From Clavulina sp. PMI_390 (Eukaryota > Basidiomycota > Agaricomycetes > Cantharellales > Hydnaceae): a stretch of DNA of 64,000 nt. The stretch is from positions 1-64,000 of the forward strand of contig WIDE01000096.1 of NCBI GenBank assembly GCA_015039315.1. Reading direction: 5' to 3'. A model generated the notes under the pieces. The model ran no database searches, was not told the DNA's origin, and saw nothing but the letters and a program-made list of their open reading frames with translations. Each line of letters starts with the position of its first letter. The stretch's first letter is position 1. Positions 23,285 through 35,057 of the stretch are shown in pieces. A program made the translations under genes and the position numbers.

Positions 23285-25103
23285 CTATGGAGAACAACCA
23301 ATTTTTCTGAAGATGACTTTGAATAGACGTCTCGTACCCTGTACAAGGTGACTCATACGGATTTTGGATGGAGAATAATTGCTTGGTCTTGAGACGGTAC
23401 GAGAAAGGTCTGGGAAGCCTTCAATACCACCGCTGTCAACGGGGAAGTCCATTCCATCGCTGCATGTCGGATGAGCGCCACCTATGCCTATTATATCCAT
23501 AGATGTAGCCATCTTGCTGTGGGCAACGGCTTGAAGGGTTTTACTTTGAAGCGATAAGATGGGTGATCGACATTGTAGCGAGGGAGAATATAGAGTTTGA
23601 GGTTTGCATAGTGTGTTCTGGGGGCTTTCCAACGGAACGGATATACTTTGAACGAATTCTATCTCATTATCCGTGGGGATATCCAGGACATCATGCCGAA
23701 ACCTGAAGTGTATGAGTAGAAAATGAGGTCTATATCGTAGTATTGAGATGTCCTAACAAAAGGAGATACTAACTCTTTTCTATGCTGATCTGTTTTCCAC
23801 AACCGAAGCACTTTTCCTCGAGTAGTTGTGGGCGCCAGCCTGGCCCATGTCAACTCAGCGCGACGTTTTGTGTGAGAAGAAACGAGGGCAGGAATATTGC
23901 CCATTTCGATAAGCTCTTCTAAGAGTGTGGCGAGGTAGTAACAGTTCTCCTTTTCATCAATTAGCACACATCTTCTTCTAGAGTTTGGATTCCCTCACCG
24001 TAATCAGCACATATGAAGTCGACACCTTCCGAAAGATCTCAAGGATCTCTGCCAGTTCACGGACGCTCGTTTGATTATCACTCGTGTCATACTTCATTTG
24101 GCTCAGGAGCTTAAAATTAACTCCGCCAGTTGCTTTTTCTTCAGTCATGAGATGTCCAGGATCATAGGACACGCACACCTTTCGCAAAAAAGCTCCATAA
24201 GTAAGGTCACAAAAGAAAACTAGGCAATATTGAAAGGTTTGCATGCCTTATCATCAGGAGGAAACGTAGAGAAGGATTTCAAAGCCTTGGGGTTATGAAT
24301 CCGAGCTGATCGTTCGATCCTGAGCCAGAAATCCAAAGGTGGGATTGAGACACCCGCCCGCAGCGAGGACAGTTGTGCGTTTCGGACATCGACTATACAG
24401 TGTAGAAGAATGAACTGATGTTGCAGTCCTGCCTTATATTTCCATCGTTGAAGTTCAACTATCCTAGCGTAACTCTCGAGAGGGTCGTATTGACTGAGGA
24501 TGTGGCCTATAAAATCGCTCAGCTGGAGCCTGAGCACTCGGGGCATCGAGGCCGGAATTGTGTTCAGTCGAGGGCGGAAACAGTGCGAGCTTTCTCCAAA
24601 ATAGAAAAATGGATATCCATCCTGGTTATTTCGACGTGTGAGAATATTCATGCAGGACATTGTATCTCTAGAACTGAAAATATACCCACTGATGGGAGCT
24701 CCTGAACGACTTCCACAAGAGAACGCTTCCCTTTGAAGTATGGGTTGTAATATGCGGGCAGCGTGGAGTCTTCTTTTGCCATCTTTGATAGTACCCATCG
24801 TTTATAGAATAGGCTTCCGGCTGCAATAATCGATTTAGAGGCCCCGCTTATAAGATCGGCATGGTGCTTTACAACCCTTGGGGAAATAGGATAAAACTCT
24901 GAGACAAAGGGGCGTAGAATGGCAGCAATGGCAATCCCCATTATTTCGGGACGAGAAGGATTTAGCTCGCGTTTTTGAACTAGTTCATCCATCAAACGGA
25001 CCAAATCGATGACATGATAGAGTTTCAAGCTGGGAGTACGGGCAATTAAAACAGCTGCTTGACGGGCCGATCGTATCCAGCCTGCGTCGTTTAGGAGAGT
25101 CAT
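23285..25103 (-). CDS. Protein with a His...Asn-Cys (NlpC/P60- or LRAT-like) domain and disordered C-terminus
   Basis: Multi-exon minus-strand gene. I start at ATG 25103 (MTLLNDAGWIRSARQA); an upstream exon beginning near 25271 is possible. Exon 1 (25103-24690) is helical with a hydrophobic patch (MGIAIAAILRPFV). Exon 2, from 24621, contains LQHQFILLHCIV and, after a loop, LDFWLRIERSA. The following exons carry VRELAEILEIFRKVSTSYVL and then, across a 49-nt intron, ENCYYLATLLEELIEM (Cys codon at 23943-23941). This matches, in order, VVVHRFVVLEL / WLRLDRRRE / YHIWPDNCWF of the gene at 53.8 kb and the module at 14-15.5 kb. The last exon (about 23703-23285) is Ser/Pro/Thr-rich and probably disordered. 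The intron joining CKPFN to FCDLTYG is unclear. A papain-like fold with His and Cys as the active pair is inferred; the substrate is unknown. Confidence 0.55.
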
Positions 25104-26384
25104 CCTAGTGCTTGCCGTAGCCGTCCTATAAGAGACATCAGTGTGAGTATGCTTGCGAATCGTCCATTCAACACCACCGCTGTCGCGATCACCGCGAGCA
25201 TGAGGCAGCGAATTATTGGTTGTTGAAAGCATCACCTCCATCTGAACGCGGAGCGTACAGTGCTCGCTCACACTTTCAGATGCGGAAACTTCATTCGCAC
25301 AGCCACCTCGAAATTTTGCATGTGGTATGTTGAAGGCAACATATGTATACTAAATGAACCGTGCTACACATTAGCTACATGGCAGATGCCAAAGTATCCT
25401 ACGCTCGGAAACACTGACGTACATGCTTGTTTGGGGCGTGTTGCCGGCGAACGACAAAGAATGAATCGACATCTAGGTATCGAAAGTGACTGCTATGCAC
25501 GGCCGCGCTCCATCGATGAAAGGGTAAAGAGGAGCCCAGAAGCTGTTGGACACTTGGAACAACATGGTTCAGCATAGTCCTTTTTTTTTTTAGCCAATTG
25601 GCTGAAAAGCTTGAGGGTGTGTGGTTTCAGCTCGAAGCGAAGGCGGACTGGCATCGCTATCATCTTTATAGAGATCGGGAGCAGCAGGCGAGCGCCTACA
25701 CAGCCGATCAGCACCTCGTTGGATCCACGCTGACCACCAGGCTGTTGATGTGACAATGCCTCGTCATCGTGGCCTCAACGTTGTTCCGTCCTGGCTGCTG
25801 CTGTTGATCTCTGGTTTATTAGTCATTTGTAGCTGTTTGTGTCGTACATGCGCCAGGCACGACCTGGGTTGCTTTGCTACTTATAGAGCTGTTTGGAATA
25901 GGCATGAATATAATAGTTCAGAAGAATATAAGAGAATTAGAGTGCTCAAAAGCTATCCAGCATCATCGGCTGCGTGGGGGTTGCGTATTAGTCGAAGGAT
26001 TTAGTCCGCTAGTTGGACCACGCACTCGCATTTTTCGAGTAGTTCTTCCACTGTTTGATCCTCCTCGTCTCCGAGGACGTAGAGGTGGTCGTCTTATATG
26101 GGGTAATCTTGGAATATGTGCTGGCGCATGGGCATTCGGAAAGTTCGGTAGGTACGAGCATGATCCTCTGTGTGCGTGGCCCGTCCGTATCTGATTTACT
26201 ATCGAGAAGGTTGCTCGATCGTAGGTACGGAGGCGATGCGCGGTATGAGCTGTGGTCGGAAGTAGTGGCCTTGCGTAAATCCTCATCTAGGGTGGCGAGG
26301 GGCGGATCTACGCACGTCTACCCAGCTCACACGAAGAGCCGATCCATCACATTGAAGGCCAATCACGGTTCTCAAGGACGAGGC
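25104..26384. other. Intergenic region with degenerate sequence
   Basis: About 1.3 kb upstream of the 23.3-25.1 kb gene and downstream (in minus orientation) of the RNase H relic. A run of T residues lies at about 25583-25592. No intact gene is seen. Part of 25.8-26.4 kb may be further eroded retroelement, but no motif supports this. Confidence 0.35.
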
Positions 26385-26880
26385 CACACCCTTCTTTCGC
26401 AAACTTATCTACTGTCTCGCTTCCCTTGATGTCCCTGTGGCTCGAGATCCATTCTAATGTGAGTTTGGTCTGCGGGTTTTCATCGAGGATTGAGCATATT
26501 GTTGCGGAATTGGGTGGAGCAGCAGTGGGGTAGGCCTGGTCTTCCTTCGAAATTCCCTGGATCGCGCCGGTGTAATCTGAGAAGACCGGGGTGTGGGTGG
26601 GCCTTTGGAGAAGCTGACGAGACGCTAGGCTGTTGATCCTACATGCTGCCTCGGGCTAGAGCTCCCACCTCGGCGTCGTACACTTCTGCCTTTGGGCCAA
26701 ATGTAGCTCTCTCAACCCCCATCTGAGCACCGCGTATCCCCAACCTGTCTTGCGATCTCCTTCCTCGGAGTACATCAGTAATCCATCGGTGCATATCAAT
26801 AGGTTTGCTGTTTCGCTTTTTCCACTCCTCAGTTTGACCCAATTCGGTTTTTGCACAATTCTTTTTAGCAATTCGTCGGG
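26385..26880 (-). mobile_element. Relic of a retrotransposon RNase H domain
   Basis: Three pieces in shifting minus-strand frames make up an RNase H of the kind found after reverse transcriptase in non-LTR (LINE/Tad-like) elements. They are LLICTDGLLMYSEEGDRKTG followed by WGYAVLRWG (about 26810-26725), then ATFGPKAEVYDAEVGALARG (about 26705-26645), then LTLEWISSHRDIKGSETVDK and FAKEG (about 26475-26390). These supply the first catalytic Asp (TDG), the Glu/Asp of AEVYDAE, and the final helix with its His and Asp replaced or retained in SSHRDIKGSETVDKFAK. Frameshifts separate the pieces and no reverse transcriptase is found upstream, so the element is dead and truncated. An RNase H domain captured by a host gene is a less likely alternative. 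Confidence 0.75.
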
Positions 26881-27538
26881 GGTGCTGAGGGTATGCGGAT
26901 TTTCACGGATTTTTCATGCCCTTCAGGTTCCATTTGATGCCGGGCAAAGGATGCCTCATTGGTTGGCAGGCGAGAGAAGTCAACATTAACAAGAATCAAT
27001 TATCAGACATGTTACCAAAAAGAATACTTGGAGTCATTGAGGGTATACAGGAATGGACCATGCTGGCACTAAGTAACCATGGCGAGGGACGACATGATCA
27101 AAAGGGCAAGCACGGGATGATGGATGGGGAGGATGCAATGGGAGGCGGTTAATGCGAATAAATAATAAAGACGGAAAAACCGAAGTAGAAAGGCTCGTGG
27201 GGAAGTGTCTTCTAGACCTCAAGGATAACAAGAGAGAGAAAAAGAGAGCAGAAAACCGAGAAAACGTGGGAGGTGGGCAGGCAGCAATAACGTCAAGGAT
27301 AGGCTAAGGAGGCATAAAAGTGAGTGTCAAGGAAAAAGGAAAGTAAACGGTAGCGACCGAGTAAAAGAGCGTAGACGGAGCAGCCTGATCAGAAACAAGC
27401 ATGCAAAACGAAGGCGAATTAGTGCAGCATCTAGAAAGCACACAGAGGTACAATTATCCAAAAATTCGGGATTGAGTAAACACCAGCAAGACAACGACAG
27501 CGAACGGACAATAAAGTAAAAAGAGAATAGCCCTGAGG
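26881..27538. other. Intergenic region, 3' of the vezatin-like gene
   Basis: About 660 bp without a supported gene. The stretch 27060-27340 is purine-rich on the plus strand (pyrimidine-rich on the coding strand of the neighbouring gene) and probably belongs to its 3' untranslated region. Confidence 0.4.
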
Positions 27539-30500
27539 CTATAGGGTTGCAACACTAGTAGGGGGCGGTGGTGGTGGCCTACTAGGTCGAGCAGGTCTTG
27601 CCGGTGGTCGCTGTTGTTGTTGTTGTTGCTGCTGCTGCTGTGCCACAGCCAAGAGCGCTGAGACTCGATCCGAAATGGAGGCATGTCTCGTAGGGACAGG
27701 TGGGCGCGGGGGAGGAAGAGGACTGGTACTAGCGTTGGGACTAGGAGGCAACTGACTAAGAGTGTGAGCACTAGTAGGGGGCGAGAACGGCGTTGTTGGC
27801 GTGATCAACGGTGTGCTCATCGCAGACTTGAATGGTGTTGAGGGGGTAGACACGTCTTGGCCGTCAGCTGGTAGGCCAGGAGTGAGACCTAGTGGGGACG
27901 TCGGCGGTGAGGGAGAAGAGATAGAGTCTGAATGAGGCCCAAAAGTGTGATCAGTGTCAACCTCATCGGACAACTGCGATACCACAACTGCTGGGGAGGA
28001 TGAGGTCGACTTGCTCGCAGGAGTAGTCGGGAGTGGTGGCGGTGGCGGAGCACGAGTGCTAGACTTCATTTTCTGGCCAGCGCCGCCCGAGATCGTCCGA
28101 GTCCTCGCCAATGGCTTAGCAGGAGTGCTAGGTATCGACTTTGTGCGGACGCGAGAAGCAGGAGCGAGGTCGTTCTCCTGAACATCTCGAATGGCAGGTA
28201 CTGGGATCGTCGCGTTGGGAAGGTGGATCGAAGGAGGCGGAGACAGGGGAGGCGCGGTCTCGGACGATCGCGATAAGGGGCTGGGACCCAGTGTCAACGA
28301 TTGAACTGGAGCAGAAGAAGCAGCACCAGCGCCACGCCTTCTTTCACTGACCAAGTTGATCACGGATCTCAACTCCTGAACCACATCGCCTCCCGGCCCT
28401 CGGCCAGCCTTCTTCTCCGCTCCACGCTCATCGCTGCTGCTTCCAGGAATATCACTCAGCACAGAAGCACCACCTGCCGCTCTCCGTTCGCGCATCTGGC
28501 GAATCCGTTCGGCGCGTGAGATCTTGCTCTTCTCCCGCAGAGCAGTGGTCGTCGCCGGAATCGTTGCCTCAAACACCTGCTCTGGCGCAGGCTCCGCAAA
28601 CGGATTCTTCGTGCCCATAATGGCAGCAATGCGCGAGGCGTTCAGCTCTTCCAGGCGCTTCGCATTGATGAACTCATCAAACACGTCGTCGTCTTCGTTT
28701 TCCGCAGCCACGGAGTCATCAGCGCCAGTCTCCAGTTCCGCTGGTAAGGACAAGTCAGACATTGCTGGAGAAATGGGGGCGACGCCAGCCGCTGCGGGAA
28801 GTAGCCCAGTGGACTCTTCAGATCCGCTGGGGGCCTCCTGGTCGGAACCGTCACCACCAAGGGTAGCATTGAGCGGTCGTCGGCCACGCTCGCATTCTAG
28901 CAGAGCGTTGCCAAGCTCGCGCCGAAGGCGGGCATACGCATTCATCACCTGGTGGGTCAAAACATCTTTTGTATCCACAGCCTGGGCCTCTGCCGTCTCA
29001 TCGCCATCAGGAGTGCCAGGAGCAGATTGGAGCGCGTCAAGACATATCCGAAGCTCTCGCTGTGCAGTTTCGATGGACGTAGACATGATGTCCATGTGAG
29101 ACGCGAACTGAGCGAGGTCCGATGGCATCGGCGCAAAAGACGATAGTTCAACAGATGGCAGTCCACGATGTCCGCGGAGAGGGGGGGAAGGCGACGGGGA
29201 AAGTGGGGCTGAGAAGGAAAGATCATGAAGGTTTCGGATTCGGGAGGACGGTGGAGTGGGAATCTGTTCGGCCATCCGAGCAGCGAGGTATTCGTTCAGG
29301 GCGTCTGCTAGTGAGGAAGCAGTCTCTAGTATTGATTTTGAGAATAGATTCATCACAGATGCAACATCCTCCCAATACGGATCTGAACCATCTTCCTCGA
29401 AGCGGAGAGCAAGTAGATGAGAAGCCGCGTACCGCCGACTCATCACCGCCCGATCCATTGAGGTTCTGAGAGCATTGATGGACCGACCTCGACGAGGACT
29501 TGTCTGCACAGAGTCGCGCTTAGATGCAGGTGTGGATGGGCTGGGGAGAGGAGAAGTTTGGTGAGTGAATTGGGACATAGAGGACGGGCGGGGGCTTGAG
29601 GTCGTGGAATTTTTGAGGGGAGAACCAGGGCGCGAACCGGACAGACCAAATCCGCGCTTCAGGGCCGCGGTTTTCCTGCGGTGCCTAGTAATAGCGAGTG
29701 CAGAGGAGCCAAAAGTATCCTCAGGACTTTCAGACGCAAAGGAAGCCACGGAGGGCGAAGGTGGGGACCGAGGGCGCTGATGATATTCATCGTCAAGCTC
29801 ACTCAACCCACGGAAATGCCGCACTCGCGCCGCCCCGTTCCACGTGGATCGTTTTGCGCGCTCGGGAGTTTCTGGGAGAGAAGACGTGAACGCTGATGTC
29901 GAGCCAACTCTTGAGTGGAAGTTGGGGGAGAAAGGTGGTGGGGATATTGAAGGAGCGTGGGGGGCATACATCTCTGATAGCATGCTTAATTCAAGAGTCG
30001 AGGTGAGTGGCGAGAATAACTGGCGGATGCTATCGGATTCTGTGTGCATCTCATCAAAGGCTACGATCAGTGCTGTTCGTAGGTTCTCCGATGCTGGCGT
30101 CGAGATGGGTCTGTGGAAGGCAGCAGCGATGGTCTCAGGAACGTGCTGTCGAACAGAAAAATAAGGTTTCTGCTTACTGAGTTTCCTCCACTTCGAGAAC
30201 TCCGAGCGCCTTACCCACGAGGGTATCCCAGATCTCGCTGGCAGATATGAGATCACTCATGGATTTCAAAGGCTGGACCATGGCAACGCAAAGAAGCCAT
30301 CAGCGAAAAGCCATTCAAGGAGTGGAGAATGAACTTACAGATACAAATGGATTGGGAATTTCCGCTCTAACGGGAGTGGGGGGATAGAACGTCTTCAGAA
30401 TCCAGGCCGTAGCGGCCACCACAACAGATGTTCGCCGGGAGGCCATAGCCAACATGCCTACGACAGGCACAAGCCATTCGGACGAGGGTACTGGTAGAAC

Positions 30501-31029
30501 AAGATGGCGTATAGAGAATGGCCGGTGGACAGGGGGTAGTGAAACACGAGCAGCTCGCCGTCGGTCCGCTTTTGACGTCGGGTCCGGAGCATCGAGCGGC
30601 AAAGACTGAAGCGACGAAGCAAGCAAAGGAGATGATATAACGATGTATTTGAAGCGCTCTGAGAATGCCTTGTTGTCTTTGAGCGGTGCGGCGAGGAAAT
30701 ACTGCCGACTTTGCTATAAATGGGACGGGGTGAATGCCAAGGAACGCACAGACCACCACCACCGCACACGGAAACAGCTCGATGAGAGACTTACAGAAAC
30801 CGCCGACGCAATGGCGGACTCGATTGAGAGATCTCGTGCTCGGTCCTCCTCCGTCAAGTCGCCAACTTTGTCCAAGCCCCCTGGAATGGTCTTTGTCCCG
30901 TCATCTCCGCTCTCTGTCCAGAAACACAGCATTAGACACGCGCAGAGCCAGCGGAGATCGTTTCCGGGATATTCTACCTTGAAAATACTCGAAAAGAGGG
31001 TGTCCTTCGTCATAGAGAGCAGAAGCCAT
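27539..31029 (-). CDS. Vezatin/Inp2-like membrane protein with long disordered C-terminus
   Basis: Probably a myosin-binding adaptor; in yeast Inp2 links peroxisomes to myosin V, and vezatin-like proteins share the fold. ATG 31029 gives MASALYDEGHPLFEYFQ. The second exon has EDRARDLSIESAIASAVS. The third encodes QYFLAAPLKDNKAFSERFKY and a hydrophobic pair of segments (EWLVPVVGMLAMASR, SVVVAATAWILKTFYPP). The next exon (30272-30178) gives MSDLISASEIWDTLVGKAL. Splicing to 30110 restores the phase and yields PISTPASENLRTALIV, QLFSPLTSTLEL and LSEMYAPHAP, the end of the conserved domain. From about residue 300 the remaining 750 residues are mostly Ser/Pro-rich, with helical islands (about YAASHLLALRFEE; RIRQMRERRAAGG), and a polyglutamine run near the end. 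The open frame extends upstream to 30256 in a wrong frame, which is not the start. The family assignment is moderately sure. Confidence 0.7.
27611..27642 (-). repeat. Trinucleotide repeat encoding a polyglutamine run
   Basis: On the plus strand GTT/GCT triplets repeat ten times; on the coding (minus) strand they are CAA and CAG codons giving a run of Gln near the C-terminus of the vezatin-like protein. The mixed CAA/CAG codons suggest the run is maintained as protein rather than being a fresh slippage product. Length polymorphism between strains is likely. Confidence 0.9.
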
Positions 31030-31826
31030 AGATAAACAGGCACACAACCACAAGCGCCGTGAGACCAAATAACCCGCAACACGGGCACGCGAGCAACACA
31101 ACAGGGTCAAACGGGGTTGCTTCTTCCTGGGGAAACCCTCGTGGTAATGGGTCAATATCGGTTATGAGTCTAGGTCCGGCCCTATCACATCCTAGTTGCC
31201 AATATTAAAAAGAAAAGCCCAGCTAGTTATCTTCCCTGTCATCGCCAGGAGTACTCCTGTCGACAATCTGATTGCCATTACAACTGTCAATTTATCCTCA
31301 TGCAGCAATTTTGCTTCTAATTTTTTACTCATGGAAAAAATTTATCTACAAGAGTCTTCCGTACCCCATTGCTAATAGGATTTAGATTTGGGCCCTAGAG
31401 TACAATCCGAGCCAGCACCAATAACAGAGACATTGTTACCGCAATTTTCTCCGATCATTATGGGCACGATCTGCCGCCCGCACTCGAAGAGGGCTTCCAT
31501 GAGTCTCATAGTTAATTAGAGTGTATTTTGTAAATATTGAGGACCCAAGTATCAAGGTTACAGGAGGGGGGTTTCCACCATGTCAGACTGAGGCTGCTCG
31601 GCATTGTGACACGGAATGATCGCGAACAGTAACATCATTATCAAAGTAAGGTACTTGGTTCTCGACAAAATACATCAGAAATAAAGAAGAAGAAGTGGAG
31701 ATGAAACTCTTGAGCCCTATGGTATGGGAGCGACGACGAAACAAGAACGAGAAAAAGGAGGTGATGGAAACAGTGTGCAGCGATCGCAAGATGAGCCGAT
31801 AATGCAATAAGATATAATGGAAGGAT
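31030..31826. other. Intergenic region between the CID and vezatin-like genes
   Basis: About 800 bp. It contains the promoter of the vezatin-like gene (minus strand, read from 31030 upward) and the 3' end of the CID gene. AT-rich around 31200-31560. No gene is seen. Confidence 0.45.
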
Positions 31827-34740
31827 CTAGTCGCTTGGAGAGTCAGGAGGGGAGAGAGACATGTCACGATCAGCGCTCGGTGAAGGGTCTCTATCTTTAT
31901 CTCGCCCAGCTAGTCGAGGATCCTTTGTCGCTCTTGGTTTGGTGGCACCACTAGTGCCGTTTTCGTTGGACGTGGGTGCTGCTGTCTCGTCAGATAGCTC
32001 AGGCGCGTCTGTGTTCATAGCATCCTGGTTTTGACCATTGGCATATCCTCCTCCAGCCATCTGATCGCCTGCAGACGCATCGCCATCAAACGAGCCCTGC
32101 TGCATATCCCACCCTTCTTGCTGCTGCCACTGCTGATTCATAGCTGCAGCTTGCATTGTCTGCATTGCCATCATCACAATCGCCATCAGCTCTTCTTGGC
32201 TCGGTACGTATCCATTTGTCACCTGGAACGACTTGCCCAGCGCCTCCCAGGACGCTGGCATGCTGAAATCGAACGAAGTGAAATCGAACTCGTAGAGATA
32301 GGGTACATGCTCTCCTGGTGTGACGGGTATGAAGTTTGACTGGTCTTGCTGGGCATTGGAGCCGCCATTAGCACCGGCTCCAGTACCGCCAGTGCTGGAA
32401 GTAGATTGTTGGTGGGACATGGATGTGGAAGGTGCAGATGGGGGATGGACGGTGTTGCCCTCAAAGGTAGCGATGGATTGAATCGGCGCAGGAGGGGCTT
32501 GGGAGAAGCGGGAGGGTCGCGTACGAGGAGGAGCTGCAGTATCTGCTGCAGGTTGTGTCGGTTTGGAGGGCGGCTCAGAGGTATCAGCATTAGAAGGAGG
32601 GAGAGGCTGAGTCTTTGCTTCGGGTGATGCCTCCTCCTCAACATCTGGCCTGATTTCTCGCCCGAAGTCATCCACCATCCGCCCAGGGTCATCTCTTGAT
32701 GAATCTATCCCTCTCCTGCGGGGAGAGTCATAGCCTGGGCGATTCCGATCCGATGGAGAGTCGTGGCCCTCTCCCCCACGTCGCGGAGGTGGACTTCGGG
32801 ATCGACTCCGACGTTGATAGGGAACATCATCGCCGTCATCATTCCCATGATTCGCCCACCCACCACGCCCTCTCCCAAACCCACCTCCTCGACGTGATTC
32901 GTAATGACCACCACGATAGGGAGGTCGGCCACCACCACCATCTCGATCGCTCCAATTGCCATCGCGCCCTCCGCGAAAGCCAAAGTCGCCCCGCCCACGA
33001 CCACGCCCCCGGCCTCGGTATGAATCTCCTCCATGATAACCCCCTCGTTGGTCAGACTCGTAATAGTCATCTCCACGATAGTCATCCCTGGATGAATATT
33101 GGCGTCCGGGAGGTCCACCTCGCCCGCGATATTCGTAAGAAGAATTGTAAGGGTGATTAGAACCGTTCACGGGTGAGATGGCCGATGTAGGACTTGGGGC
33201 AGAAGGGGAGACCTCACTAGGCGCCTTAGCTTGAGGAACAATTCCTCCGGCGATCGCTAGCTGTTGTATCAATGCTAATTGTGCCGCTGAATACTGCGTG
33301 GCCTGCCCGTTTGGCGGCGGATTTGGTGCAGTTGTCAAATTTGGTAATGAACTATTTGGTTCGACGTCAGTGACACTAGATTGTCCTTGAGGGGATATAC
33401 CGACGTACGGTTGGACTGGGGCAGGTGCTGGAGCTGGGGCTGGTGGTGGATTTGATGATGCTGCGTTTGCTGCACTCGCAAGAATGGCAAGTAACGCTGG
33501 GGGTATACCACCTGTGGCTGCGTTCGTATTTGGCGCTGATGGCATCCCTGTCGGTGGCGAGCCGCTTGGTGCTGATGTAAACGGCGAGCTCCCGTTGGGT
33601 GCTGTTGCCCCACTTCGCCTGGGGTCCACTGACTTGGCTGTGTTTACGCTCGCAACTACACAAGGAATACGGGGGTAACAAGTTACCCCGTGGGTTTTTC
33701 TCAGTTTTCATCGTTCGTGGGCACGACAGGAATTTGAATGAATAAGAGAAGCCTTATACTCTGCACTAGGCACAATGCGATGTTTGGTTGCGTATAGACA
33801 GTCGACGGACGTGTGTGCAAAGAGTGCCTCGAGCCACAACGTTCGTAGATCGTTTGTTGATGGTGCAATAGGCATTCGCACGTGGTAGAGTATACTGAGC
33901 ATGACAAGATAGAAACGTGTAAAATATGCACCTTGAAACGCTGAAGGATCTGCTTCGCCAGCATAACTCTTGAGCCTGATCATGATGTGGGAGGGAAATG
34001 TTGAGCCCTTCGACCACAGATCAAGAACCTTATTCATCTTTTCCTGGTGACGCGAGCGAATCAACAGTAGCCAGAGATGACAATACCAAGCGCATGGGAC
34101 GGAGCCATAATAAGGCAGCCACAGAGCACGGGACAAGCATGATACAAGAATCGTGGGAACAAGGGGCCAAGACACGATCAGAGGTTAAGAAACGAGCCCG
34201 AGAGGGAATCGATTAGTAGACGGACATGAAATATGAATGGACAAGACACGCACTCTTATCTCGGGTACCTCAGTAGTCGCCTTTGCCAGATCAGAGAATA
34301 CATCCTCCACAATAGCTTCCAGCTTGACCATAAAGGTTGCAGCATTACCCTCTGCAGCTTTCGCAGAAAGACCCTTCTTAACGGCTTGGTTCTTGGCAGC
34401 ACGAGCAACCGAATCGAACGCGTAAAGGGTCGAGATTTTGTTCTCACTAGGCACTTGCCTGATAGTTCGGAACAGAGCGGAAACGATGCGTGCATCAGAC
34501 TAGGAGATACGGGAACCAAGATGTCAGAAGCCTTCAAACGCAGGTGAGAGAGGATGGTGTGGCATACCTTCATATTTTTCATCGCCAGCTCTGTGAGCGC
34601 GGTCAGCTTAGATCCCGACAATCGCTTCGCTGTGACCAAAGCCTTCAAGGACGTCTCGAACTCCTAACAAAAGCGCAGAAAAGATCAAAAGGACGGCGAG
34701 ATGGTGCATCATACCCCCGTACCTCGACTTCCGCCGACAT
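31827..34740 (-). CDS. CID (RNA polymerase II CTD-interacting) domain protein with RGG/SR-rich region
   Basis: Likely an mRNA 3'-end processing or termination factor acting in the nucleus on the phosphorylated C-terminal domain of RNA polymerase II, in the style of Nrd1/Seb1 and SCAF4/8. ATG 34740 starts an 18-nt exon (MSAEVE) that joins EFETSLKALVTAKRLSGSKL. The following exons give ARIVSALFRTIRQVPSENKI, STLYAFDSVARAAKNQAVKK, MVKLEAIVEDVFSDLAKA and KVLDLWSKGSTFPSHIMIRL, which together are the eight-helix CID of about 140 residues. The last exon (33629-31827) is low in order: Pro/Ala-rich, then an RGG block (repeated RGRGRGRG), an RS/SP region (RSRSRSPPPRRGG), a conserved-looking segment (VPYLYEFDFTSFDFSMPASW) and a Gln/Met-rich tail. 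No RRM is visible, unlike Nrd1/Seb1. The name of the yeast orthologue is therefore left open. Confidence 0.8.
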
Positions 34741-35057
34741 GGTGGTATCTTTCGCCAAGAGTTGCCGGTCGGTGCTAATAGAGGGAGCAATCTATTTGGT
34801 GTGAGCGCTAAGCGTGTTTGTCTGAGTTGTGTGTTGCTTGGACAAACAACCTGACCACGCGATTCCCTTCCATATATATCTGTTATCGGAATGACGGAGT
34901 TCCCTGCAAACTTGTCAATGCGCGATCGGAATTTTTTCTACCCACGTCAGCATGCTTATCTAGATCGGTCTTAACGGGCGAGTTTCCTGCACGGGCGTGG
35001 AATCAGCAGCCCCTCGCCCCATTCTCATCCTCTCTGAACCCCATTGCACGACTTGAA
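34741..35057. promoter_or_regulatory. Short divergent promoter region
   Basis: About 320 bp separates the start of the CID gene (-) from the start of the first DHA1 transporter (+), so both promoters must overlap here. No further element is claimed. Confidence 0.5.

Noticed and set aside
23086..23346. 86-codon minus-strand frame downstream of the 23.3 kb gene.
   Set aside because: Could be a last alternative exon, but it starts within the previous exon in another frame and shows no conserved feature.
28524..29099. 191-codon plus-strand frame inside the vezatin-like gene.
   Set aside because: Ser/Ala/Arg-rich antisense shadow of the disordered region.
30179..30256. Upstream extension of the long vezatin-like open frame starting with MISYLPARSG.
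   Set aside because: The frame conflicts with the conserved segment LISASEIWDTLVGKAL read in another frame; a 67-nt GT-AG intron (30177-30111) joins the right frame to PISTPASENL.
32031..33160. Long plus-strand and other-frame ORFs opposite the CID gene.
   Set aside because: They are shadows of GC-rich, low-complexity (RGG, Pro/Ser) coding sequence and have no domains.
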